A program made the position numbers and the translations under genes. From assembly GCA_033439265.1 (NCBI GenBank), contig JAVTVX010000031.1:19450001-19514000 (forward strand): 64,000 nt of DNA. The letters are read 5' to 3'. The notes beneath the pieces are model-generated. The model was not told the DNA's origin. It did not search any database and was given only the letters and a program-made list of their open reading frames with translations. The stretch's first letter is position 1, and each line of letters starts with the position of its first letter. This DNA comes from Dillenia suffruticosa (lineage: Eukaryota > Streptophyta > Magnoliopsida > Dilleniales > Dilleniaceae). Positions 1 through 10,070 of the stretch are shown piece after piece.

Positions 1-639
1 ATTTTTGCAAAGCCTATTGCACCTACCACAATTTCTAGGATCAATCATAGTATTCACGCATTGCCCATTGCAACAAAATTCTGGGTATTTACATTTGTGC
101 CCACATGATCCACAATTGCAAATATCTTTCATTACATGGACACACTTCCCTCCACAACAAACTTTTGAGTGTTTGCACTTGTGCCCACATGAGCCACAAT
201 GTAACACATCCTCCATAGCATTAACACACTTTGCATTGCAACAAATTTTTGGGTATTTACACTTGAACCCGCATGCCCCACAATTTAAACTGTCCTTCAT
301 CACATTGGTGCACTTCCCTTTGCAACAAATTTCTCTGCATTTGCACTTGCGCCCACATAATCCACAATTTAAATAATCATTCATTATATTGACACACTTA
401 CTTTGGCAACAATCAGGCCCTTCACTACTCTTTGCTCGACAAATTTGAGGAAAATTGTCACAAGTCGCATTGGCTCTCTGATTCATTTGCTCGCAAAGGA
501 AACGACCTGGCCCTTTCGAATGTGATCCGTATAGCTTAATGTCACTAGACATCTCTAGATCTACACAATTCAATGCTTGTGTGGTGGGTAATAATAGTGT
601 TGAAAGTAAGAACAAGTTGATGAATTTTAGAGATTTCAT
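1..639 (-). CDS. STIG1-like cysteine-rich secreted protein, copy A (3' end outside window)
   Basis: Single open frame of 213 codons from the ATG at 639 to the window edge with no stop, so the C-terminus lies to the left of the window. It opens with a hydrophobic signal peptide (MKSLKFINLFLLSTLLL), then a short leader and Cys-rich modules built on NCG.CG.KCK....CC..KC, repeated every 84 bp (28 codons). Five modules begin inside the window. This is the Stigma-specific STIG1 family: small extracellular proteins of pistil and other tissues. Tomato STIG1 acts on pollen tubes through receptor kinases and the Arabidopsis member GRI yields a signalling peptide. Copy B at 8957-9559 is clearly the same gene duplicated but has fewer modules. 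No intron is seen, as usual for the family. The identity is firm; the function in this plant is inferred. Confidence 0.9.
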   Translation of the reverse strand, partial: MKSLKFINLFLLSTLLLPTTQALNCVDLEMSSDIKLYGSHSKGPGRFLCEQMNQRANATCDNFPQICRAKSSEGPDCCQSKCVNIMNDYLNCGLCGRKCKCREICCKGKCTNVMKDSLNCGACGFKCKYPKICCNAKCVNAMEDVLHCGSCGHKCKHSKVCCGGKCVHVMKDICNCGSCGHKCKYPEFCCNGQCVNTMIDPRNCGRCNRLCKN

Positions 640-677
640 GGCTATGAGTTCGGTGCTTTGGTGCAATCTTTTTTTTT

Positions 678-693
678 GGGGGGGGGGGGGGGG
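678..693. repeat. Poly-G run in the STIG1 copy A leader
   Basis: Sixteen G on the plus strand directly after nine T. It falls between the TATA box and the start codon, so the transcript leader would carry a C16 tract. Copy B lacks it. Long G homopolymers are also error-prone in assembly. Confidence 0.7.
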
Positions 694-782
694 TTTCAGT
701 ACGGTAGGAGAAGGAATTTAGAGGATTTTTTTTAAATAATATATATAAAACCGTTCACAAGTTTAGGTATCTAATTTGATAG

Positions 783-791
783 CTTTTTATA
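783..791 (-). promoter_or_regulatory. TATA box of STIG1 copy A
   Basis: TATAAAAAG on the minus strand about 145 bp before the start codon. The flank (TATA box, then ACTTGTGGGTCC further upstream) is conserved at the same place in front of copy B, which supports a real core promoter carried along in the duplication. Confidence 0.55.
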
Positions 792-932
792 CAGAGATAT
801 TGATGACTTGTGGGTCCAAATTTTTTCAAATAATTTATTTTACCCCTAAACTCTTATAAAGATGCAATTTTAACACTTCGTGATTAATGTAATGAGAGCA
901 TGAGTAAGGCCAAATGAAAATCTTATTATTTA

Positions 933-1124
933 ACCAACAAACAGTTAACCTAATAGGATGTAACATTAAGTCTCTTAATCAAATTTTTGAATTCGACTCG
1001 CGACTCGAGTATGAAAAAAACTGTATTGAGAGGATAGTCCCCTTAAATGGACCACCGTAAGTCTCGAACGTAATTAATTAAAGTATGAATTCCGATATCG
1101 TTTTGTATAATATTAAAAAAAAAA
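933..1124 (+). mobile_element. SINE with 17-bp target-site duplication
   Basis: The segment ends in a run of A and is flanked by the identical 17-mer GAAAATCTTATTATTTA at 916-932 and 1125-1141. A poly(A) end plus a long perfect target duplication is the mark of LINE-mobilised retroposition. The body has no coding capacity. Related sequence occurs in reverse at 5676-5870 and probably at 34995-35170. Confidence 0.75.
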
Positions 1125-1144
1125 GAAAATCTTATTATTTATCA

Positions 1145-1310
1145 ATACAGGTTTCGGTGGTTCTACACCTGTACCCATTAAGTAAAGTCTCAAATTAGAT
1201 TATTCTGTATGGAGAAAACATCTATCGAGAGATTTTTCCTATTAAAAAATTAACTCAATTCGAATCAAATTTAATCAAATTTAATATAATTATAAAATAT
1301 AAATGGTTAA
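1145..1310 (+). mobile_element. Dispersed SINE-like repeat, family B
   Basis: About 150 bp ending in a poly(A) tail, with a recognisable 3' half: ...CTCAATTCGAATCAAATTTA then AATATAATTAT and AAAAAA. The same sequence recurs in both orientations across the window, for example near 5985-6130, 9885-10070, 28545-28700, 57850-58010, 59690-59850, 60435-60615 and 62815-62995. All copies differ, so the family is old. Assignment to SINEs rests on the A tail, the size and the copy number; a polymerase III promoter was not convincingly seen. Confidence 0.5.
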
Positions 1311-1323
1311 AAAAAAAAGAAAG

Positions 1324-2768
1324 AAAATCTTATTTTTGTGCTAAGAAAGCATGAGTAGGGCCTAACTGTGACCCATTATCTTTTTTCAAATTAGATATGT
1401 ATTTGATGACTAAAATATATTATTAGGAGCTACAGCCCAACTCTTGATGATAATCATGAAGAAATCTTAGATTCATTAAATTATTATTAATTTAATTTGT
1501 CTCGAAGCCCATAAATAGCTGAAATGGAGTCGCTGTGATCTCAATGAATACGGAGCAAAGGGGGTGACCCACGGGAGGCTCTTAATTTCTTAATATTACG
1601 TCTTAAATAAATATTAATTTCACTCTTCTTTTTCATAAATAATTATAAATAATTCTAAACTCTTATTATTTTTATTTTTTATTATTATAATTTTGATAAC
1701 ATAATATTTGTATAATATTTATATAATATATGATAATACAATATTTACCGTCTATTGAGATAATATTGAGAGCATTTTTATTATATATCCTAAAATATAT
1801 TAACCACTAACAGGTTAAATATATTTTCTGTCTATTTTTATGTGGAAATACACAACGTTTGTCATTTCTCCTATTTTCTCTTAATTTTTAACCAATGGTT
1901 ACACTTTTAAAAAATTTAAATCTTAATAAAATATTTAATTATTGGGCCATACCTTTTTTGTTTCCAATAACATACATAATTTTGAATTTTTAAAACTTTT
2001 ATTACTTATTTACTTTCTTTTTTCACAAATTTCTTTCTTTTTCTTATCAAAAAAACTTTCAATCGAAAAAAATGAAAATTCTAGTTATTAAGTTTTCAAT
2101 TTTAATATTTTACATTTTAGATTATTATGTTTTTTTTTTCTTACTATACATTCAATTTATAAATAGGGTGATAAACCTAAAGAAGATACGATTAAAAATG
2201 AAAAGATATATGCTAAATTAGAAGTGATTTCAGTTGCGGATGATATAAGAAAATATCGTATAAAGTGATTTACACATGTGTAATGGAAACCGAAAAACAC
2301 ACCAATTAGAAGGGGCAAAACTTTAAATATAGAAAATTTAGTGAAATATTAAGACAAACTGTTAAAAATTTAGATGCAAATTATTTATAAAGATATAGTG
2401 TCAAGATTTTAGTTGAAAAAAATGAATTTAGATAGAAATGAATAACGTATGAAAATCAGAATCAGTTAAAATAATGTACTTTTATTATTATTATCATTAT
2501 AAATTTCTATATATAATTTATTTTTAGTTCTTTCTTTTTATTATATTTATTTCTAGTTTATCCTCTTTATTTTAGTTTTCAATTTTCAATTTTGTATTAT
2601 TTTGTTTATTTATTTGTTTATTCAAAATCCAAATCCGAAAATTTAGGATTAAGGTCAATTTGTTATATTATACATTCAATTAATATATATAAATATATAT
2701 ATTTGTATAATTATAAACCAATATATATACCTTGTTTCTTTAATTAAATCATATGTTGAGATTTTACA

Positions 2769-2799
<31 letters not shown>

Positions 2800-3273
2800 G
2801 TAAACTATCGATAATCATGTTCGATTTGACAAAATTTTGTTTGAGATGGGTTGAACTTTTAAGAGATAAAATTCTCTTAATACTTATTTACCAATGTTCA
2901 ATTACTAAATCAATTAAGTATTGATAAATTATATATATATATATATATATTGATACATACTGAAATTCGAATCCGAATTTATTATAATTATATATATATA
3001 TTTACTTATATATACAATGTGGGAATTAACTACTAAAATAGGAAGAAATACAAGTTTATTGAGTTATAAAATTAACCATTGTTGTCCTTATTTCTTTTTC
3101 ATTCATCTTAGAAAATAATACACCATTAAGAATGAGGAAAATGAGAAACTCTTTAGTCTAGTTGAAGTAAGTCGAAATGGAACAAAATGAGATTAGCTTA
3201 CTCAAATGGAAAGCCCATAACTAGGCTGACATGATACAAATGGACCTTTGAATCCTTCTGAATTATGTATAGA
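1324..3273. repeat. Direct duplication, unit A
   Basis: Non-coding block of about 1.95 kb that aligns end to end with unit B (3368-5912). Strong matches include GAGTAGGGCCTAA near 1350 and 3398, GGTGACCCACGGGAGGC near 1562 and 3610, and the stretch around 3020-3250 against 5375-5660. It contains a decayed LINE 3' piece and a TG microsatellite at 2769-2800. No gene is visible inside. Confidence 0.85.
2165..2455 (+). mobile_element. Decayed RTE-type LINE, reverse-transcriptase 3' end (in unit A)
   Basis: Broken frames translate to a degenerate version of the C-terminal tail of plant RTE-clade LINE polyproteins: a KDxIxNE-like start, a hydrophobic WFxHV-like region, PIRR, and an ending of the LDRNEWR type. 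Several stops interrupt it. It is a fossil with no coding ability. The same region is present in unit B (4185-4490) and in two copies near 29.2-31.0 kb. Confidence 0.6.
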
Positions 3274-4184
3274 TTATTTTTATAATTATCAAACACGATC
3301 GATTTTTAGATTATTTTTAATCAGATTCAATATAATTATCATATACAGATTATTTATATATATTAAAAAAATCTTATTTTTGTGCTAAGAAAGCATGAGT
3401 AGGGCCTAATTGTGACCCATTATCCTTTTTTCCCTATTATTTGTGTTTTTTATGACAAAAATATATTATAAGGAGGTATAGCCCAAGTCCTGATGATGGC
3501 CACCAAGAAATCATAAGTTCATTAAACTATCATAAATTTAATTTGTTTTGATGCCCATAAATACCCGAAATGGTATCGATATGATCCCAATGAATGCATA
3601 GCAAAGGTGGTGACCCACGGGAGGCCCTTAATTTCTTAATATTACCTCTTCATTAAAAGATAATATTAATTTCGCTCTTCTTTTTCATAAATAATTTTTA
3701 ACTCTTATTATTTTTATTCTTTTATTAATATAATTTTGATAACATAATATTTAAATAATATATATACAATATTCACTATTAAAATAACACAATATTCATT
3801 CTCTATGGAGACAATATTTAGAGCATTTTTATTATATATACTAAAACATATTACGTGAATAATACACAACATTTGTCATTGCTCCCATTTTCTCTTTATT
3901 TTTAAACAATGGTCACACTTTTTAAAAATTTAAATCTTAATAAATTATTTAATTACTAGGTCATACCCTTTATGTTTCCAATAACATACATAATTTTAAA
4001 TTTTTAAAACATTTATCGCTTATTTACTTTCTTCATTCACAAATTTCCTTATTTTTCTCATTAAAAAAACTTTCGATCAAAAAAAATGAAACATTCTAAT
4101 TATTAAGTTTTCAATTTTAATATTTACATTTTAAATAATTATGTTTTTTTATTTACTATACATTCAATTTACAGATCAGAATGA

Positions 4185-4490
4185 GTGATGTAAGAGAATT
4201 ATGATTAATCTGGAAAAAAAAATAATTAAAAATAAAGAAATATGTACTAAATTAGTAGTGAATTTAATTATAGGTAATATAAAAGAATATCGACTAAAAT
4301 GATTTAAACATATGTAATGAAAATCTAAAAACACACCAGTTAGGAGGAGCAAAACTTTAAATATAGAATATTTAAAGAAACGTTAAAATAAATCGTTAAA
4401 TATTTGGATACAAATTATCTGTAACGATATAAATATCTATAATTTAATTGATAAAATGATTTTAATAAAAATGAGTAACGTGGGAGAGTT
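4185..4490 (+). mobile_element. Decayed RTE-type LINE, reverse-transcriptase 3' end (in unit B)
   Basis: Counterpart of 2165-2455 within the duplicated block, with the same order of degenerate motifs (isolated NEWR-like end, PIRR-like core) and its own stops and frameshifts. Confidence 0.55.
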
Positions 4491-4614
4491 CCTACCAATT
4501 GAAGTAATCCAAATCAATTGAAGTGATAGTAGAGCTAGATTCCACAATAGTGGTTAAGGCGTCGAAATCTCATAGCTTTAGTTTCCATCCCAATTCTCAC
4601 TTATTGATTGTCAG

Positions 4615-4812
4615 ACTTTAATTCAGAAGCTCTCAATTCTGAAAGTTCAATATATCCCTCGAGAAGAAAATTTGTATGCCGATACTCTTGCAAAGTTGGG
4701 TCATAAGGTCACCCCAGGGGTTCACTTATTCCATTTGCGTCCCAGTGAGATTCTGCATCTCTTGAAGAGAGATTTGAGGGGCATGGCCTCCGGAGAGGTT
4801 GATTTTGTTTTT
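4615..4812 (+). pseudogene. RNase H-like (RVT_3) fragment of a retroelement
   Basis: A frame of about 65 codons reads like the C-terminal part of the plant RVT_3/RNase H domain, including YIPREENLYADTLAKLGH, a hallmark segment with the acidic D in the AD.LAKL motif. It has neither start nor upstream catalytic part and ends in a T-rich run. It lies in the stretch that distinguishes unit B from unit A. Confidence 0.7.
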
Positions 4813-5675
4813 TTTTTTTTTTTTTCCCTTCTGTAACCAGAAAAAATATTGTTATTATTATTTTTATTATTTTAAATTTTGATATAAAGTTTATTTTTAT
4901 TTTTTAGTTTATATTCTCTATTTTTGTTTTGAAATTTTAATTTATATTATTTTATTTTTTTTTTTCCTCTCTCTCATATCTCCTATATTAGTCTATCAAA
5001 TGTCAAATTATAAAATTTGGGATTAAGGTCAGTTTGTTGTATTATACATTCAATTTACAAATACATATATATAAAAATTTATATATTTATAAACCAATAT
5101 ATATACCTTGTTTCTTTAGTTAAATCATATATTGAAACTATATAGATATGTATGTATGTATGTATATATATGTATAAACTATTTATATATGGTAATCATG
5201 TTGGATCCATTTAAATCTTATTTAAAACGAGTTGGACTCTTATAAAATAAAACTCTCCATACACTTATTTTTTTCGTACATAAACTCGAACGTAAAATCT
5301 TGTTTAAAGTGTAACAGTATTAGATTACTGAACCAATTAAACGTTAATAGATTTTATATATATTTATATATATGAAGTGGGAATTAACTACTAAAATAGG
5401 AATTTTATAATTAACAAATACAAATTTTTTGAGTTACATAATTAACCATTGTTGTCCTTATTTCTTTTTCATTCATCTTAGTTCTGGTTAATTTACCTAC
5501 TTTTAGGCCAAATCATAAACTACAACAATGAGAAAATAATACGCCATTAAGAATGGGGAAAATGAGAAACTCTTTAGTTTAGTTGGAGTGAGTCGAAATG
5601 GAACAAAATGAGATTAGCTTAATCAAATGGAAAACCCATAACTAGGCCGACATCGTACAAATGGACCTTTTACAT

Positions 5676-5870
5676 TTTTTTTTATGGTACTATACTAATT
5701 GATATCTGAAATCATATTCTAATTAATCTGATTCAGAACTTACAGTAATCCATTTAAGTGAACTATCCTCCCAATATAATTTTTTCTATATCTAAGTCAC
5801 GAGTCAAACTTCAAAATTTAATTAAACGATTTAGCGTCATATCCCACTATACTAACTATCCGTTGACAAA
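5676..5870 (-). mobile_element. SINE present only in duplication unit B
   Basis: Reverse-oriented relative of the SINE at 933-1124, with its A tail appearing as T's at the left. Flanked by imperfect target duplications GGACCTTTTACAT (5663-5675) and GGACCTTCTGCAT (5871-5883). Unit A has the corresponding site without an insert near 3241-3253. Confidence 0.7.
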
Positions 5871-7522
5871 GGACCTTCTGCATGTGGTAAGCCCTTTGGA
5901 TTATGTATAGACAGGTAAATTAAACCATGAAAACACAATCAATTGGTGGATTTTTTTTTCTTAATAAATTATCGGTATTTAGTGATTGTATTGGATTTGA
6001 CTAAATCTGATTTGAATCAAGTTGGATTCTTAAAAAATAATAAAATTCTTTTGAAATATATTTTTTCTGTATATAAGAGTTGAATGTGAAATATTACTCG
6101 ATAGTAATAGTATCGGGCCAATGACCGACTAAACGTTGTTACAATTTGTGGATATGCTCCTAAAGAAGAGTTTCTTCAGCTGATATTTGTTTTAACATTA
6201 GATTACTATAATCGAGCCAACCCAATCCGCCAACTTATTAATGGGATTTGGATAATTTAATGCATAATTTAAGAGTATAATTTGGGTTTTCTAATTACCA
6301 TGCAATTTTATATAATCTCCCTTCCAGAAAACAAATATATGTGGGTTCATCATGAAATTAGTTGATAATACTCCAAAATACTTTTCTATTGTTTTCTAAA
6401 GGAACATGTTTGGAAAAGTTGAGTATTTTCAATATAATAATTTATCGATACAATAAGAATTTTAATATTTTCTACGAAAATATTAGATTTCTAATAAAAT
6501 TTTCTATTTCAAATATTTTTTTATTTTAGTTAAAAATTATGAATAAAATAAATATAAATTAAGATATACGAAGCTTACTAAACTAGGAGAGATTGGCCAT
6601 TTTTGTGTTTGCCATTGAAATGTATAGGAACCTAGGACTTCAATTATTACAGCATTAATGCCGCTTTAGAAGTCGGACTACTTAAATTTTTTACTGCCTT
6701 TGAAAAAGTTCAGATTTTGAAAAAAGAGGTATAGATTATAGCCAAATAATTATGCTTATATGCTCCAAATCCCTCTGCTGTTTCTCCACGAGAAGTTTGA
6801 GCTAAATTTAAGTATTTGGTGGCCTAAAACCAGCAAGCTTTCATGGTAGATGGGAATTAGGTGGCACGAGAATAATTATAATTACCCCTTCTATATATTA
6901 TTACCTCCTTCCCCTTTTAATAATCATAATTATCCCTTGAGGGTTTAACTCGAGTTAAAACGAATTTAGTTGGATTTAACCAATGGCGAACCTAAGACCC
7001 CAGAGCCAAAAAATTAAAAGGGAATGCAAACATAGTGTATACACACTACTATCATTAAAATTTTGTGCAAAAAATATAGTCTATCACCAAGAGAATTATA
7101 TTTTTTTAATTAAATTTTAGAAAATAAAAAAATTGAGGGGTACAATTGTCCACCCTTATATATATGTAGGTCTTTCATTACACTGAACATAATTATTGAA
7201 TACCCGTGGTTTATTAAAAAAATAGACTATCATTAATGATGATGATGGTGTTAATAATGACAATATTAATGATAAGTTAATTTTAAGATGAGTTGATATA
7301 GTTTACACAAAAATTTTGCATGTGTATTATATTCTTTTAATAACATCAGATGAGTTAAAACTCGAGTGAGTAATTGCGCTGGTTATCCCTTATGAGTAGG
7401 ACCGGCAACTGGGCAAGGGCCGAGCTTGGCCCAATATTTTAATCTGTTTTAATTTTGGATCGAGTTCAGACACCAATGAGTTTGATTCTTTTAAAACAAA
7501 TATTATGGTGTTTGGATGTTAC

Positions 7523-7705
7523 CAACAAAAATTGGCGCAAATGATAAGGGCTCTGTTGTCCCTTAACCATGCGAGAGTTTGACTCCCCATGAGAATGAAG
7601 AGACATTTGTTGGGAGGACCCCACAATATGTAGGCCCCACAATAGTCGGTTCAGATTAATTGGAATGAAATTTCAAATATTGAGCGATATAGTACAAAAA
7701 AAAAA
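7523..7705 (+). mobile_element. SINE, family C, with target-site duplication
   Basis: Body of about 180 bp ending in a run of A, flanked by ATGGTGTTTGGATGTTAC (7505-7522) and ATGGTGCTTGGATGGTTAC (7706-7724). It contains a box-B-like segment (GAGAGTTTGACTCCCC) and the family C signature AGTCGGTTCAGATTA, also present in the copy at 7933-8151. Confidence 0.75.
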
Positions 7706-7932
7706 ATGGTGCTTGGATGGTTACTTTAATAACTTTAATGTATTCCTCTTGATCTAAATTTTTTATTTTTCATAATATTATTATTGTTAATTTTCATAAT
7801 GGTGTATAATACTTAGTTTGGTATGATAATATTTGCTTTATATTTTATTTTGAATGATTAATGTGTTTTTATTTTCTGTTTGTTATGCTATAAAATAAGT
7901 TAAAAATATAATAAATAAAATTTATGATTTAG

Positions 7933-8151
7933 ACCAATATGGGTTGACTCAACTGGATGTGAGGTTGAGTACCCTTAAATATGACCGAGATTCGACTCCT
8001 ACTAGGAGTATCGGATCCTCATGTGTATAGAGCATTCCCCATTGGGAGACTTGCACTCCAAAAGGAGTCACTGCAACAGTCGGTTCAGATTAGTCGAGAC
8101 AAAACCCTAAATACCAGACGGTATTCAAGACGTGATACAAAAAAAAAAAAA
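7933..8151 (+). mobile_element. SINE, family C, second copy
   Basis: Shares AGTCGGTTCAGATTA and a GATACAAAAAA end with the copy at 7523-7705. Flanked by TTATGATTTAG at 7922-7932 and 8152-8162. GAGATTCGACTCCT is a good match to a polymerase III box B, so a tRNA-derived origin is likely. Confidence 0.75.
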
Positions 8152-8245
8152 TTATGATTTAGGTTCAAGTGTGGCCCGAAACGGACTCAAGGCCCTTTTA
8201 ATTTTTTCCAACCAAGTTCAAGCCTTGATTCTTTGAGATTTCTTG

Positions 8246-8247
8246 AA

Positions 8248-8283
<36 letters not shown>

Positions 8284-8286
8284 TCA
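8246..8286. repeat. GGCTCA/GGCTCG hexamer repeat
   Basis: About six to seven tandem hexamers, GGCTCA grading into GGCTCG, in otherwise AT-rich DNA. No gene is attached to it. Confidence 0.85.
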
Positions 8287-8956
8287 AACCTAGCCTGGAC
8301 TTTATAAAGTTTGGCTTAAAAAACTCCATTGCCATCCCTAAGTAGTGCTATATAAATTAAATAAATTAAAATCTAAATAAATCGAATTTTATATGGCAAT
8401 TCATGTTAACTTTGAATTAAAATTTTTTTAAACTTGAGAAATTTGAATTGATCAATATATTTTTCAGATAAAAGAATTTTAAATAAAAAATTTTAAGATA
8501 TGCTGAAATATTGTGGTATACAGGATCCAATATATTTTTGCGATTGTGAAATTAGTCTTCTCCCTCTCTCACTAGGCATAAGAAAAAAATGCAAATCATT
8601 ATAAAAGTAGACAAGCAAGTTTAACTTTATAATACTATATTTTTCCAATGTACTATGATTAATCTCTTTTAAGCCTCAATATGACTCCAAACACAAGTAC
8701 ATAAAGATATACATATTGTATATACTACACAACAATCACATCAATTCCCCCTTCTTGCACCTACAATGTGCTAGCAGGCTGCCCCAAATACAATCACCAA
8801 TTTGTTTGTGCCTAAATGCGAATCCAAACCCAGAAAGGGAACAAAAATAAAATAATAATATAAAAAAATAAAGAGACACACACCATGTATAGGGTAGTTT
8901 CAGGGAGGGCTACCATTTCTCATAGGACTAGACTGATATATTATCCATACCTCCTT

Positions 8957-9559
8957 TTATGCATAGTCACTGCACATGCCTTTGATACAAATTTTCCCTT
9001 TTTTGCATTGCTTATTGCACTCACCACAATTTTGAGGATCAATCATAATATTCACGCATTTCCCTTTGCAACAAACCTCTGGGTATTTACACTTGTGTCC
9101 ACATGATCCACAATTAAAAATATCTTTCATCTCGTTGACACACTTTTTTTTGCAGCAAACTTCAGGGTGTTTGCATTTGTGCGGGCATGATCCATAATTT
9201 GAAGTGCCACTCGTCACATTGATACACTTCCCTTCGTGACAAATTTCTGGGTGTTTACACTTGCGCCCGCAGGATCCACAGTTTAAATAATCCTTCATTA
9301 TATTGACACACTTCTTTTGGCAACAATCAGGCCCTTCACTATTCTTTGCTCGACAAATCTGAGGAAAATTGTCGCAAGTCACATTGGTTCTCTGATTTGT
9401 TTGCTGGCAAAGGATACGGCCTGGCCCTTTCGCATGCGATCCGTATAGCTTAATGTCACTAGGCATCTCTAGATCTACACAATTCAATTCTTGTGTAGTT
9501 GCTAACAATAGTGTTGAAAGTATGAACAGGATGATGAACTTTAGAGATTTCATGGCCAT
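8957..9559 (-). CDS. STIG1-like cysteine-rich secreted protein, copy B
   Basis: Intronless frame of 200 codons plus stop, starting MAMKSLKF (the ATG at 9553 is an alternative and is the position conserved with copy A). A signal peptide of about 22 residues is followed by a leader almost identical to copy A (NCVDLEM, DIKLYGSH, CDNFPQICRAK) and four Cys-rich modules of 28 codons. The second module has lost its first Cys (NYGSCPHKC) and the last ends ICIKGMCSDYA. The family consists of small secreted proteins with roles in stigma exudate, pollen tube growth and extracellular peptide signalling. Copy B is complete; fewer modules than copy A point to loss or gain by unequal exchange within the 84-bp repeat. 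The promoter is shared by descent with copy A. Confidence 0.92.
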   Translation of the reverse strand: MAMKSLKFIILFILSTLLLATTQELNCVDLEMPSDIKLYGSHAKGPGRILCQQTNQRTNVTCDNFPQICRAKNSEGPDCCQKKCVNIMKDYLNCGSCGRKCKHPEICHEGKCINVTSGTSNYGSCPHKCKHPEVCCKKKCVNEMKDIFNCGSCGHKCKYPEVCCKGKCVNIMIDPQNCGECNKQCKKGKICIKGMCSDYA

Positions 9560-9657
9560 GTGTTTGGTGCCTTGGTGCAATGGGGTTAAGTGTAGGAGAA
9601 GGAATTTAGGAGTTGTTTTATTAAACCATGCACGAGTCTGGGTGTCTCATGTGATGG

Positions 9658-9666
9658 CGTTTTATA
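9658..9666 (-). promoter_or_regulatory. TATA box of STIG1 copy B
   Basis: TATAAAACG on the minus strand about 100 bp before the start codon, followed upstream by ACTTGTGGGTCCAAATT, which copy A also has next to its TATA box. Confidence 0.55.
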
Positions 9667-9884
9667 GAGGGATATTGGTGACAACTTGTGGGTCCAAATT
9701 ATATGAATTTATTTACCACACTCACGTGCATGGTTTAATAAAACAACAAAATTATATGAATTTATTTACCACAGCTTCTTATTAAAATTTATTTACACTA
9801 AGTTACTTTTTTTCCACAATCGTCTCTCTCCATAAAATTTGCAAACAAAGGTTATATGTCCTCTTTTAAAAAAAAGAATCATTG

Positions 9885-9975
9885 ATATTCGATAATTATT
9901 ATTAAATCTGATTAAATCTAATTCAAGTTGAATTGAATCCTTAAAAAAAAAAAAATCTCCCGATATCTATTTTCT

Positions 9976-10010
<35 letters not shown>

Positions 10011-10070
10011 AGTTGAATCCAAAATTTTGCTTAAGTGGAACCATGCCGAGTCACCAGACGAGTTGTTTAT
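9885..10070 (-). mobile_element. Dispersed SINE-like repeat, family B, interrupted by a TA microsatellite
   Basis: Reverse-oriented family B copy (see 1145-1310). Its middle is expanded by about 16 TA units at 9978-10008. Confidence 0.5.

Larger units (their letters stand above)
3368..5912. repeat. Direct duplication, unit B
   Basis: Second copy of the block at 1324-3273. It is longer because it received extra DNA that unit A lacks: about 330 bp around 4520-4845 carrying an RNase H-like fragment, and a SINE at 5676-5870. Those insertions therefore post-date the duplication. No host gene is visible. Confidence 0.85.

Noticed and set aside
5-376. Plus-strand open frame of 123 codons rich in His and Leu
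   Set aside because: It is the antisense of the STIG1 84-bp modules; the minus strand has the signal peptide, Cys pattern and conserved copy.
7995-8015. tRNA T-arm-like GAGATTCGACTCCT
   Set aside because: Part of a SINE; there is no complete tRNA around it.
8885-9106. Plus-strand 73-codon frame
   Set aside because: Shadow of STIG1 copy B.
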